64,000 bases of DNA, from assembly GCA_040004035.1 (NCBI GenBank), contig JAMPLN010000028.1; one strand, 5' to 3'. Source of the DNA: Microcoleus vaginatus_C. Its GTDB lineage: Bacteria > Cyanobacteriota > Cyanobacteriia > Cyanobacteriales > Microcoleaceae. A model generated the notes under the pieces. The model saw nothing but the letters and a program-made list of their open reading frames with translations, searched no databases and was not told where the DNA came from. Below are positions 8,699 through 17,000 of this stretch, one piece after another. Numbering within the stretch: the first letter of the stretch is position 1; each line of letters starts with the position of its first letter. A program made the position numbers and the translations under genes.

Positions 8699-8887
8699 AA
8701 CTTCACAGAAGAGACGAAGAAAAGGGAATCATCCCATTTTTGTTAAAATCGCTTTCTAGGAGTGCGATCGTCCCGCACAGCAAAGCCGATATATCTCGCT
8801 TCTAGATCTAGGGCTTGCACTCCTGTGAAAGCCTCATTGGGATGCTCCCGTGATGTTAGCATAAATGCAGTCATTTCTCAATATTAT

Positions 8888-9727
8888 ATGTTGCCTTTTA
8901 AATATCCTGTGCCGCAAACCGATCCGCCGCGATCGCCCAGAGAAACGCTGCCGACGATGTACGATTTACCCAGCGAAGACCCGGAGGAACCTGGTTTGCC
9001 TGACGAATTTCACGATTTACAGCCGCAGTTGTTGAGCCTGACGTTTAGACCTCGGAATTACCCGGCTTCTGAGATATTTAGCGGCACCGACATGAACCTT
9101 TATTATGACGTGCAGCACACTCTGTGGCACAAGCGGCCGGATTGGTTTGGAGTTGTGGGAGTTCCCCGACTTTACGATCGATCCGAACTGCGGATGAGTT
9201 ATGTTACTTGGCAGGAAGGCGTGAATCCTTTTGTAATTGTAGAACTGCTTTCGCCGGGGACGGAAAAAGAAGATTTAGGCGACAATACCGATGAAGAAAA
9301 GTTGCCACCTCAGTCGGGAAATGCTGCGGGTAACGGGCAAGTTTTGGAGGCGGAGACGAAGAAGGAAACCCCTAGACAATGGGATGTTTACGAACAAATT
9401 TTGCGGGTTCCTATTTATGCCGTTTTCAGCCGCTATACTAACAAATTGCGAGTATTTGAATTGAAGGGCGGACACTATCAAGAATTAGAATTGCCCGAGT
9501 CGCGAGTGTGGATTCCTGACCTAAGTTTGGGCTTGGGTTTGTGGCAAGGGGAGTTTCAGGGAATCGATCGACTGTGGTTGCGCTGGTATGATGTTGATGG
9601 CAATTGGATTCTCACTGAAGCGGAACAGCAACGGCAGCGGGCCGAGTCAGCGGAAGCTCAATTGCAGTCTTTAATTCTGCGGCTGCGGGAATCTGGCATC
9701 GATCCAGATCGATTTTTAAACAGTTAG
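8888..9727 (+). CDS. Uma2 family protein with C-terminal coiled tail
   Basis: From the ATG at 8888 the protein has 279 residues. It starts MLPFKYPVPQTDPPRSP, as in many cyanobacterial Uma2 proteins of this larger subtype. FRPRNYP, MNLYYDVQHTLWHKRPDWFGVVGVPRLY and VNPFVIVELLSPGTEKEDLG carry the expected Asp and Glu of the nuclease-like fold (PDWF...VIVELLSP). The stretch between about 125 and 155 is rich in Asp, Glu and Gln and looks like a flexible insert. The last 45 residues (EAEQQRQRAESAEAQLQSL) form a coiled coil ending in RESGIDPDRFL, typical of this subtype. The open frame extends upstream to 8762, but that part reads through a probable promoter and lacks conservation signals. Role unknown. 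Confidence 0.85.
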   Translation: MLPFKYPVPQTDPPRSPRETLPTMYDLPSEDPEEPGLPDEFHDLQPQLLSLTFRPRNYPASEIFSGTDMNLYYDVQHTLWHKRPDWFGVVGVPRLYDRSELRMSYVTWQEGVNPFVIVELLSPGTEKEDLGDNTDEEKLPPQSGNAAGNGQVLEAETKKETPRQWDVYEQILRVPIYAVFSRYTNKLRVFELKGGHYQELELPESRVWIPDLSLGLGLWQGEFQGIDRLWLRWYDVDGNWILTEAEQQRQRAESAEAQLQSLILRLRESGIDPDRFLNS

Positions 9728-9732
9728 AGAGG

Positions 9733-9899
9733 ACTGAAGTCCTGACTAATATTATGTCCGGTTGATTACCCCTAATAAGGTAGAGGCGGGTTCACGAAAA
9801 ATATCTACCAATAATTGACAATCTCAAAAACCCGCCCTTTTAATCGCGGTCACTGGATCGGACATGATATAAAAACTGGTTCGCAGTCAGGACTTTAGT
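9733..9899. repeat. Nested inverted repeat (MITE-like) after the Uma2 gene
   Basis: Outer arms read ACTGAAGTCCTGACT on the left and AGTCAGGACTTTAGT on the right. Inside them TATTATGTCCG faces CGGACATGATA, and the core has GGCGGGTT (9785-9792) facing AACCCGCC (9829-9836). The core belongs to a family seen at four other sites in the window. The structure lies between convergent genes and may end both transcripts. Confidence 0.7.
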
Positions 9900-9905
9900 T
9901 TTTTT

Positions 9906-10883
9906 TTACTTCACCATAAGACTGAAGGCCTCACTATACACAGGCTTTAACATTTGATCAAAACTTGATTGGTTGCGGCTTGTGTGTTTGTTGCTGGTAC
10001 TCTTTGCGGTCAAGTCATCCGCGTTAAGAGAGTGATGCAAATAAGCTTTACCGACAGAACCGAAAAGTTGCAGTTTGTCAGAAATGACCCATCGCATGGC
10101 ATCGATAGCTTTTTCCATTATTTCCAACAAATCCGGATCTGCCTCAGAAATGCTACTTTTTAACACGCCCATATAAGCTTCGCGAACTTCTGTATTCACA
10201 TTAAATTTCGATACTCCGAATTTAATACATTCATGAATCATTGACTCTGGCAAACCGCTAGCCCCGTGCATCACTAACGGCACTGAAACAGCAGCGCGGA
10301 TTTTTGCCAGACGCGGAAAATCGAGTTTCGGTTCGCTCAAATATTTGCCGTGAACGTTACCAATTGTTACGGCTAAAAAATCCACCTTAGTTTCTTTGAT
10401 AAACTCTACTGCTGCTACGGGATCGGTCATCCTTGCAGCTTTCTCATCGCTTGTCAAACCGTCTTCCCTGCCACTGATTCTGCCTATTTCTGCTTCAACT
10501 GCCGCACCGTTAGCGTGGGCTAATTTAGTCATTTCCCGGCTAAATATTAAGTTTTGTTCGTATGGCAAAAAAGAACCGTCTGCCATAATTGATTTGATGC
10601 CGGCGCCTAAGCCGAGGTGAATGTCTTTTTCTGAAGTGCTGTGATCTAAGTGTACTGCGATCGGCACTAAAGATTTGCGGGCCGCTTTGATGCACAGCGC
10701 GACTAAAGGCGATTGTCCGTATTGGAGGGCGCTGGGGTGAAGTTGCAGTATAGCAGGGCTGTGCAGCGCTTCGGCCGCATTGATGACGGCTGTTACTCCT
10801 TCGAGGTTGTAGACGTTAAAAGCGCCGATCGCATAACCATTTCTCAAAGCCGTGTTCAGCAATTCGCTAGTTGATGCGAGCAT
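9906..10883 (-). CDS. Class II fructose/tagatose-bisphosphate aldolase family protein
   Basis: The 325-residue protein has the metal-aldolase motifs in order: GAFNVYNLE near residue 20, PIAVHLDHS near 73-81 with the zinc-binding His, VEAEIGRISG near 129-138, LAVTIGNVHGKY near 170-181 and VMHGASGLPES near 204-214 with further zinc ligands. FNVNTEVR follows near 227-234 in the phosphate-binding part. This matches the GatY/KbaY/FbaA superfamily that cleaves fructose- or tagatose-1,6-bisphosphate. The last 40 residues are an extra tail. Cyanobacteria usually have a separate main FbaA of about 360 residues, so this shorter paralogue may act on another sugar phosphate. The upstream region has a 90-bp tandem duplication. 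Confidence 0.8.
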   Translation of the reverse strand: MLASTSELLNTALRNGYAIGAFNVYNLEGVTAVINAAEALHSPAILQLHPSALQYGQSPLVALCIKAARKSLVPIAVHLDHSTSEKDIHLGLGAGIKSIMADGSFLPYEQNLIFSREMTKLAHANGAAVEAEIGRISGREDGLTSDEKAARMTDPVAAVEFIKETKVDFLAVTIGNVHGKYLSEPKLDFPRLAKIRAAVSVPLVMHGASGLPESMIHECIKFGVSKFNVNTEVREAYMGVLKSSISEADPDLLEIMEKAIDAMRWVISDKLQLFGSVGKAYLHHSLNADDLTAKSTSNKHTSRNQSSFDQMLKPVYSEAFSLMVK

Positions 10884-10905
10884 ATAGTACCTACTTTAAA
10901 AACTT

Positions 10906-11085
10906 TTCTGAATGTTGATCATTCTATCAAAGTTTTAGGGCAAGCTCAGCTTAATTTGTGTTTATTTTAATTGCGAATTCTTCCGCTAGCATTTATTCTG
11001 AATGTCGATCATTCTATCAAAGTTTCAGGGTAAGCTCAGCTTAGTTTATGTTTATTTTAATTGCGAATTCTTCGGCTACGATTTA
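10906..11085. repeat. 90-bp tandem duplication upstream of the aldolase gene
   Basis: Copy one (10906-10995) and copy two (10996-11085) are adjacent and differ at eight positions. Each contains GATCATTCTATCAAAG and ATTGCGAATTCTTC. Copy one starts 22 bases from the aldolase start codon, so the duplication probably doubles the gene's 5' control region. Confidence 0.9.
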
Positions 11086-11110
11086 TGTGAAGTGCATTTA
11101 TTCTTGGGTA

Positions 11111-11161
11111 AGGTGCGCCTAGCGCACCCTACTATTTGTTTGGTGAGCCTAGCGCACCTTA
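11111..11161. repeat. Palindromic GGTGCGC repeats downstream of cysH
   Basis: GGTGCGC (11112-11118) faces GCGCACC (11122-11128), and a second imperfect copy (GTGAGCCTAGCGCACC) follows at about 11142-11158. They lie just beyond the cysH stop codon and may work as a terminator. Confidence 0.5.
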
Positions 11162-11177
11162 CTCCTTGAGTGATTCA

Positions 11178-11912
11178 CTAGGTTTGTGCGTTACCAGCGT
11201 GCAAACCGCATTCTTTTACGGTCGCTTCTTCCCACCACCAGCGACCTTCGCGTTCGTGTTGGTTCGGCAATACCGGCTTCGTACAAGGTTCGCACCCAAT
11301 ACTTACAAAACCGCGTTCGTGCAACTTGTTGTAAGGCACATCCAAAGCGCGAATGTATTCCCAAACCTCTGCCGAAGACCAGTTTGCTAAGGGATTGAAT
11401 TTAATTAATTCATGGTCAGGAGTTGAGAATGCAGTGTCAACTTCAATAACCGGAATACCATTGCGGGTACTGGGACTTTGGTCTTTCCGCTGACCAGTAA
11501 TCCAAGCATCGAGAGTATTCAATTTGCGGCGCAGCGGCTTGACTTTCCGCACGCCACAGCATTCTTTGTGGCCGTCTTGATAAAAACTAAACAATCCCTT
11601 TTCTTCTACTAGGGCTTGTACTTCTGCTGCATCGGGAAACATTACTTCTAATTTAATGCCGTAATGTTTTCTGACTTGATCCAAAAACTGATAAGTTTCT
11701 GAGTGCAGTCGTCCGGTGTCTAGGGTGAAAACGCGGAAATTCTTGGTGATTTTTGAGGCAATATCAATCAGAACTACATCTTCAGCCCCGCTGAAAGAAA
11801 TGGAGATATTGTCAAAATTTTCTAGGGCAAATTTGAGAATGTCTCGCGGTGTTTTTTGACTGTATTCTGCTTCTAGCGCGGCAATGTTGAGATTTCTTTG
11901 GATGGCAACCAT
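11178..11912 (-). CDS. cysH: Phosphoadenylyl/adenylyl-sulfate reductase, assimilatory (4Fe-4S type)
   Basis: The 244-residue enzyme belongs to the PAPS/APS reductase family, which reduces activated sulfate to sulfite for cysteine synthesis. SFSGAEDVVLIDIA (residues 39-52) is the nucleotide-binding PP-loop-like motif, and TLDTGRLHSETY (63-74) follows. Catalytic ECGLH is near the C-terminus (Cys235). Two Cys pairs, C118-C119 and C207-x2-C210, are the four ligands of a [4Fe-4S] cluster. Presence of this cluster is the usual mark of enzymes that use APS rather than PAPS, so an APS preference is likely but not certain. The start ATG gives a normal-length protein. No other sulfate genes are adjacent. 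Confidence 0.9.
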   Translation of the reverse strand: MVAIQRNLNIAALEAEYSQKTPRDILKFALENFDNISISFSGAEDVVLIDIASKITKNFRVFTLDTGRLHSETYQFLDQVRKHYGIKLEVMFPDAAEVQALVEEKGLFSFYQDGHKECCGVRKVKPLRRKLNTLDAWITGQRKDQSPSTRNGIPVIEVDTAFSTPDHELIKFNPLANWSSAEVWEYIRALDVPYNKLHERGFVSIGCEPCTKPVLPNQHEREGRWWWEEATVKECGLHAGNAQT

Positions 11913-12720
11913 ATTTTCGGGTTTTCGGTGTTCTTTTCCTCTAGCCCTTTATTATAGCCGATCGCCGTCTCTCCCTCACCGACTAATTTGACAATCAAGC
12001 AATGTCATCCGGGGGCCCCGGATTCATCCGTGAAACGAGAAAAAAGCTCCGAATGCTCATCACCAGCCCCCGGATTTATCAGTGGGAGCGCTTTCTTCAA
12101 TTCTAAAATCTAAAATCTAAAATCTAAAATCGATTGACCGCATCTTGCAGCAGTCTTTGCTGCTGGGCCCACGATCGAACTCAAGGATGGCGATCGCCTG
12201 CTGGTAGTAGTTTTGGTGAACGCAACACTCCTCTGCTGGGTAAAATGGGACTGCCGCGCGATCCATTGAATTTGCCCCCCAATTATAAATCGCACACAAT
12301 AAAATTCTTTAAATGTTTTTGTTATCCTCCTCAAATTTGACTTGTCTCATTAATAAAATAATAGCGTTCACTAAGCGATATTGTGCTGTATTTTAACTAA
12401 AAAAATATTTTACCACCAGTAATGACATAGGTATAACTACTTTTAAGTTGCTGTTAATGGCGCTAATAAAAAAAATTAGACTGCCTTATTTAAGCAATGC
12501 TCTAAACTAGGTGAGTGGGAATAAAGCTAAAACAATATCATAGAAAATCCGGCTTTGGTCTTCCGATCGATCCTTCTACTAAGACCTGTGGGTTTCCCCA
12601 CTGCAAATTACCAACGATCCATTACTAATTGCCGATTAATTTATTCAAAGTGATTCCGTTAGCAAAGTAAATTTTTATTCTTTTTATCGCTGACCGCCAA
12701 CCTTCAGCCATACGATCGGC
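11913..12720. other. Gene-poor region between cysH and the taxis operon
   Basis: There is no convincing gene. It holds a perfect 17-base palindrome ATCCGGGGGCCCCGGAT near 12006-12022, CTAAAAT heptamers at 12103-12132 and AT-rich DNA from 12280. A 49-residue reading frame on the minus strand (12117-12266) has a faint TPR-like look (EECCVHQNYYQQAIAIL) and could be a gene scrap, but this is too weak to call. Confidence 0.4.
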
Positions 12721-12726
12721 TATATT

Positions 12727-12769
12727 GTATTTGGAAGTACATTAATTTGTCCGCAAAGCGGTCTAGTCT
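12727..12769 (+). promoter_or_regulatory. Predicted NtcA-activated promoter of the taxis operon
   Basis: TGTATTTGGAAGTACA holds the NtcA consensus GTA-N8-TAC at 12727-12740, with the flanking T and A of the extended site. A TAGTCT hexamer (12764-12769) fits the TAN3T -10 box and lies 23 bases after the site, against the canonical 22-23. A transcript would start near 12776, about 65 bases before the first gene. NtcA is the cyanobacterial nitrogen-control activator. This is read from sequence only. Confidence 0.6.
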
Positions 12770-12840
12770 CATCGCCGCCGGTCGCGCCAGCTTCTGAATA
12801 AACGTAGTCCGCTGTCAATAACAGCAAGGAAGTGTGGAAT

Positions 12841-13206
12841 ATGTCAAAAATTTTAGTCGTGGACGACGTTAAGAGCGAACTAGAAATCATTTGCCGCATT
12901 CTTCAAGATGCCGGAATGGATGTGATCCGGGCAGGCGACGGCGAAGAAGCGATCGCCATGATCCGCACAACCCGTCCGGCTTTGGTCGTTTTAGATGTAG
13001 TGATGCCACGAATGAACGGGTTTGAAGTGATCAGAGAATTGCGGGGCGATCGCGCAACTGCCAAATTGCCCGTAGTATTTTGTACTCATAAAAACACCGA
13101 GATTGATAAAGCTTGGGGAACTGATTTAGGCGCCGACGCTTACGTTAGCAAACCCTTTGAACCTCAGCAACTCGTCCACATAGTGCAGCGTCTGCTTTCC
13201 GCCTAA
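12841..13206 (+). CDS. CheY-like single-domain response regulator
   Basis: A 121-residue receiver domain with no output domain. Acidic pocket Asp8-Asp9, phospho-acceptor Asp52 (VVLDVVMPRMNG), Thr82 and Lys104 (VSKPFEP) are all present, so it should be phosphorylatable. It resembles the PilH/PilG type of taxis regulators in cyanobacteria. The ATG at 12841 is preceded by AAGGAAG at 12826-12832, a good ribosome site eight bases away, which favours it over the in-frame GTG at 12832. It is the first gene of the taxis operon and probably receives phosphate from the CheA-REC protein encoded downstream. Confidence 0.9.
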   Translation: MSKILVVDDVKSELEIICRILQDAGMDVIRAGDGEEAIAMIRTTRPALVVLDVVMPRMNGFEVIRELRGDRATAKLPVVFCTHKNTEIDKAWGTDLGADAYVSKPFEPQQLVHIVQRLLSA

Positions 13207-13463
13207 TCCGAATATAAAGTGCTCGGCAGCTTTCCCAAAAATATTATACCGACAAACCCCGTTTTTTTCTAATAAACTGGGTTTTTGAATTCCATAAAAG
13301 TTTATATTTAATGATAAAAACCTGCTTATTGGCCAACCGGCGATTTATTTAACGGAAACATTTGAGACACCCAAAGTTATTCTGAAAAACTCGATCGGCG
13401 ATCGACTTTAGGGTCAAAGCAAAATTCTAATTTGTAAGCTACACTATAAACTAAAAATAAGCC

Positions 13464-13967
13464 ATGAAAATAACTGCTTCCCCCGCTGGGGGGAATCAAA
13501 CAAGTGGAACAAAGCAATTTCTCCTGTTCGGTCAAGGAGGCAGTCTGTTCGCCATAGACTTAGAGGCAGTGCGGGAAGTCCTTTCCCTCAAGGAACAACC
13601 GATTTCCCTGGTTCCCAACACCCTGCCATTTTTGCTGGGATTAACCAACTTGCGGGGTGAAATCTTAGCAGCAGCAGACTTCGGACAGTTCGTCGGTATT
13701 GAGTCGGTTGACATCCACCACCCAAACAGCCGCATCTTAGTTGTAGAAGCCCCCGATCCACGAGACGTGAGATTGTTGTCGAGAATCAGCCTGGGATTAG
13801 CCGTTTCCCGCGTCGAAGGAGTTTTACCTCTCAATCCCGATCGCATTGTCTCAGCACTAGATGTGAGTCCCGACCTAGCTCCATTCTTAAAAGGTCTGTA
13901 CAATTCCGAAGGACGCTTGCTAATGATTGTCGATGTAGAAGCGATCGCCCATTCCGAACGCTGGTAA
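13464..13967 (+). CDS. CheW-domain coupling protein
   Basis: This 167-residue protein is a single CheW domain. FLLFGQGGSLFAIDLEAVREVL (first strands) is followed by LPFLLGLTNLRGEILAAADFG, the conserved N-L-R-G-E/x core of CheW folds, and by VSRVEGVLPL and GLYNSEGRLLMIVDVEAI at the C-terminus. CheW links the chemoreceptor to the CheA kinase in signalling arrays. It lies between the response regulator and the giant receptor gene on the same strand and should be in the same operon. The 257-base gap before it has no terminator-like hairpin with a T-run. Confidence 0.88.
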   Translation: MKITASPAGGNQTSGTKQFLLFGQGGSLFAIDLEAVREVLSLKEQPISLVPNTLPFLLGLTNLRGEILAAADFGQFVGIESVDIHHPNSRILVVEAPDPRDVRLLSRISLGLAVSRVEGVLPLNPDRIVSALDVSPDLAPFLKGLYNSEGRLLMIVDVEAIAHSERW

Positions 13968-14057
13968 AACTTCACCATAAACGTAAGTCTGCAACTGCTT
14001 TGCATCAATACATTTAACTAACGATCGCCCGCATCCGATTTGCCCATCCTTAATTTT

Positions 14058-17000
14058 ATGATCGAAATTCTCTATACCTGGATCGCAACGACTTTAACCC
14101 TGACGTTGCCTGACTTCTCCCCATCGCTGCTAGCTGGGGCTGCTAATGTCATCATTTCTGGATGTTACTTTGCCATCGCTTGGCTAATCAGCTTAGCTAT
14201 GTGGCGAAACCGTCAATTCGGGTTCGACATCTTCGCCACAGTCACAGCAGGCATATTTTGGACCTGCGCTTTCGGCCACAGCGGCCACGCTGCCGAATAC
14301 CTAGGACTGCCGCACTCTGCGTTAGTGCAAACTGTGTTCGATTGGATCACTGTAATTGCGGCGATCGCTTTTTTGAGTTTGTCCAACCGCTACGGCTTCT
14401 TAGTAGGTTCCACCCGCATCCTTAACGCTAAAAAACAAACAGAACAAGCGCTGAGCGAAACAACCCAGCGATTTCACGCAATCTTCGACCAAGCTTTTCA
14501 AGCGATCGCATTATTGGAGGCAGACGGTACTCTGATCGAAGCCAATCAGACAGCGCTAAAATTGGGCGATTTCCCAGCATCAGAAGTGCAGGGGCTGAAA
14601 TTTTGGCTGACACCAGGGTGGGCATCATCCCCAACCAACCAGCAGCGCCTAAAAACGAACATTCAACAAGTTTCTGCCGGAAATTTTGTCCGGGAAGAAT
14701 ACGAAATCACCGGGGCTAACAACCAGATAACAGTAATTGACTTGTCGTTTAAGCCGCTGTTAAATGCAACAGGAGAAGTATTTCAAATCCTCGCAGAAGG
14801 CCGGGAGATTACCAAGCGCAAACAGGCAGAAGCCGCATTGCAGAAGCTAAGCGCAGAACTAGAGCAGCGAGTGAATGAAAGAACCGAGCAGATCCTGCAA
14901 ACTAACGCACAATTGGAACAGGAAATTCTCGATCGCACCGCAGCCCAAGAGCAATTAAAAACCTCAGAACTATTCTTAAACAACATCCTCAACAGCATCC
15001 CCGACCCGATTTATGTCAAAGACCAACAGCACCGCTGGATTATATTAAATGATGCCTTTTGTCAATACATAGGTCACAGCAGAGAAGAACTAATTGGCAA
15101 ATCCTACGACCAGTTTTTGCCCAAAGAGGAAGCACAGAGATATCGAGAAAAAGACGAATTAGTTTTATTGACAAATACCAGCAGCGAAATCCAAAAAACC
15201 CTCACAGACTTAGCAGGAAACACCCGCTTTCTCTCCGCCAAAAAATCTACATTTGTAGATACCGACGGCAGGAAATTTCTCGTTTCCGCGATGAGAGATA
15301 TCACCAAGCGCGTGCAAATGGAAGAACAAATGCGGCAGACGCTCGCTGAAGTAGAAAGCTCCCAAAACTTGCTGCGGACAGTCATTGACGCTACCCCAGA
15401 CTGCATCTTCGTCAAAGATAGAAACTCGCGCTATACCCTAGTCAATGCAAGTTTCGCCACCGCCTTCGGCAAAACTCAAGCAGAAATTATCGGCAAAGAC
15501 GACGCAGAAATCGGCATATCGGTCGATCGAATCTTTGGCAGCTTCCAGGCCCAAACCGATTCCCAGAACCAAATTCAAGACTTCCGGGCAGACAACCATC
15601 TCGCCCCGAACTCCAACGGCTCAGCCACCTTAGCCGACGGCAAAGTACACAGCTTCGACACCCTGAAATTGCCCCTCACAGACGCAGAAGGCAACATTTT
15701 AGGAATGCTCGGCTTGGCGCGCGACATCACACAGCGCCGCAAATCCGAACAAGAACTATTGCGGTTCAAAGCAATTTTAGAAACCACAACAGACTGGGTA
15801 GGCATCGCCGACTCCCAACAGCGCACCATTTATCTCAACCGCGCAGCCAGAGAAATGTTGAGAGTTGGCGAAAACGCAGATTTAGCCGGATTCAGCATTT
15901 CCGACCTGACATCGCCCAAAAGTATCGACACTCTTATCAACGTCGGTATCCCCGCAGCTTGCCGGGAGGGGACCTGGAGCGGCGAGGCAACGTGGCGAAC
16001 TTTAGACGGCCAAGAAATACCAGTTTCTCAAGTAATTATTGCTCACAAATCCGAGAAGGGAGAAATTGAATTTCTGTCAACGATCGCCCGCAACATTACA
16101 GAAAGCAAGCGCACAGAAGAAGCCTTGCAGCAGAACTTGCAAATGCTTGACCTGGCAAGCGACGCCTTGATCGTTCGGGATATGGACGGCACGATTAATT
16201 ATTGGAATCAGGGAGCCGAACGGATGTACGGCTGGACAAAAAAAGAAGCCTTGGGGAAACTCACCCATATTCTATTGCACAGCATTTTTCCCCAGCCTTT
16301 AGCATCTATAGTGGCACAGTTAGAAGAGCAGGATTATTGGGAAGGAGAAATAATTCACACCACCAATTATGGCACTAAAATCACCGTATTCAGCCGCTGG
16401 AATTTGCAGCGAGACGAACAGGGAAAACCCAAAGCAATTTTAGAAACTAACAACGACATCACAGAGCGCAAGCAAGCCGAAATCGAAAAGCAAAGATTGA
16501 TTTCGATCGTAGAAAACAGCTCTGATTTTATCGGTACAGCCACCCTTGAGGGAGAGGCAACATACCTGAATGCGGCGGGTATTAAACTAGCAGGATTGCA
16601 AAATCTTGAAGAAGTAAAAAGCAAAACTATATATGAATTCTTCTCAGCAGAAGATGCTAAAATCTTCAAAGAAAAAATCGTGGCTGCTACTATGCTAGAC
16701 GGTTTTTGGCAGGGTGAATTCCGCTTGAGGAACTTTCAAACCGGCCAAGACTTTCCGGTTGACTTTACCCTATTTACAGTCAAAAACCCAGAAACCGGCG
16801 AGCCTATGGGGTTCGCAACAGTTACTCGCGACATCAGCGATCGCAAACGCGCAGAAGAGATGCTGCGCGAGCGCGAAAGACTATTCCGAGCCATTTTCGA
16901 CCAATCGTTCCAATTCATAGGTCTGCTCAAACCGGACGGCACCGTTTTGGAAGCCAACCAAACAGCCCTCGCCGCCGCAGGTTTGCGGATCGAAGAAATA

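Noticed and set aside
12117..12334. Two overlapping minus-strand reading frames before the taxis operon, one with a faint TPR-like stretch
   Set aside because: Both end in heptamer repeats, the good AGGAGG near 12325 is not followed by a start codon, and no family is recognised.
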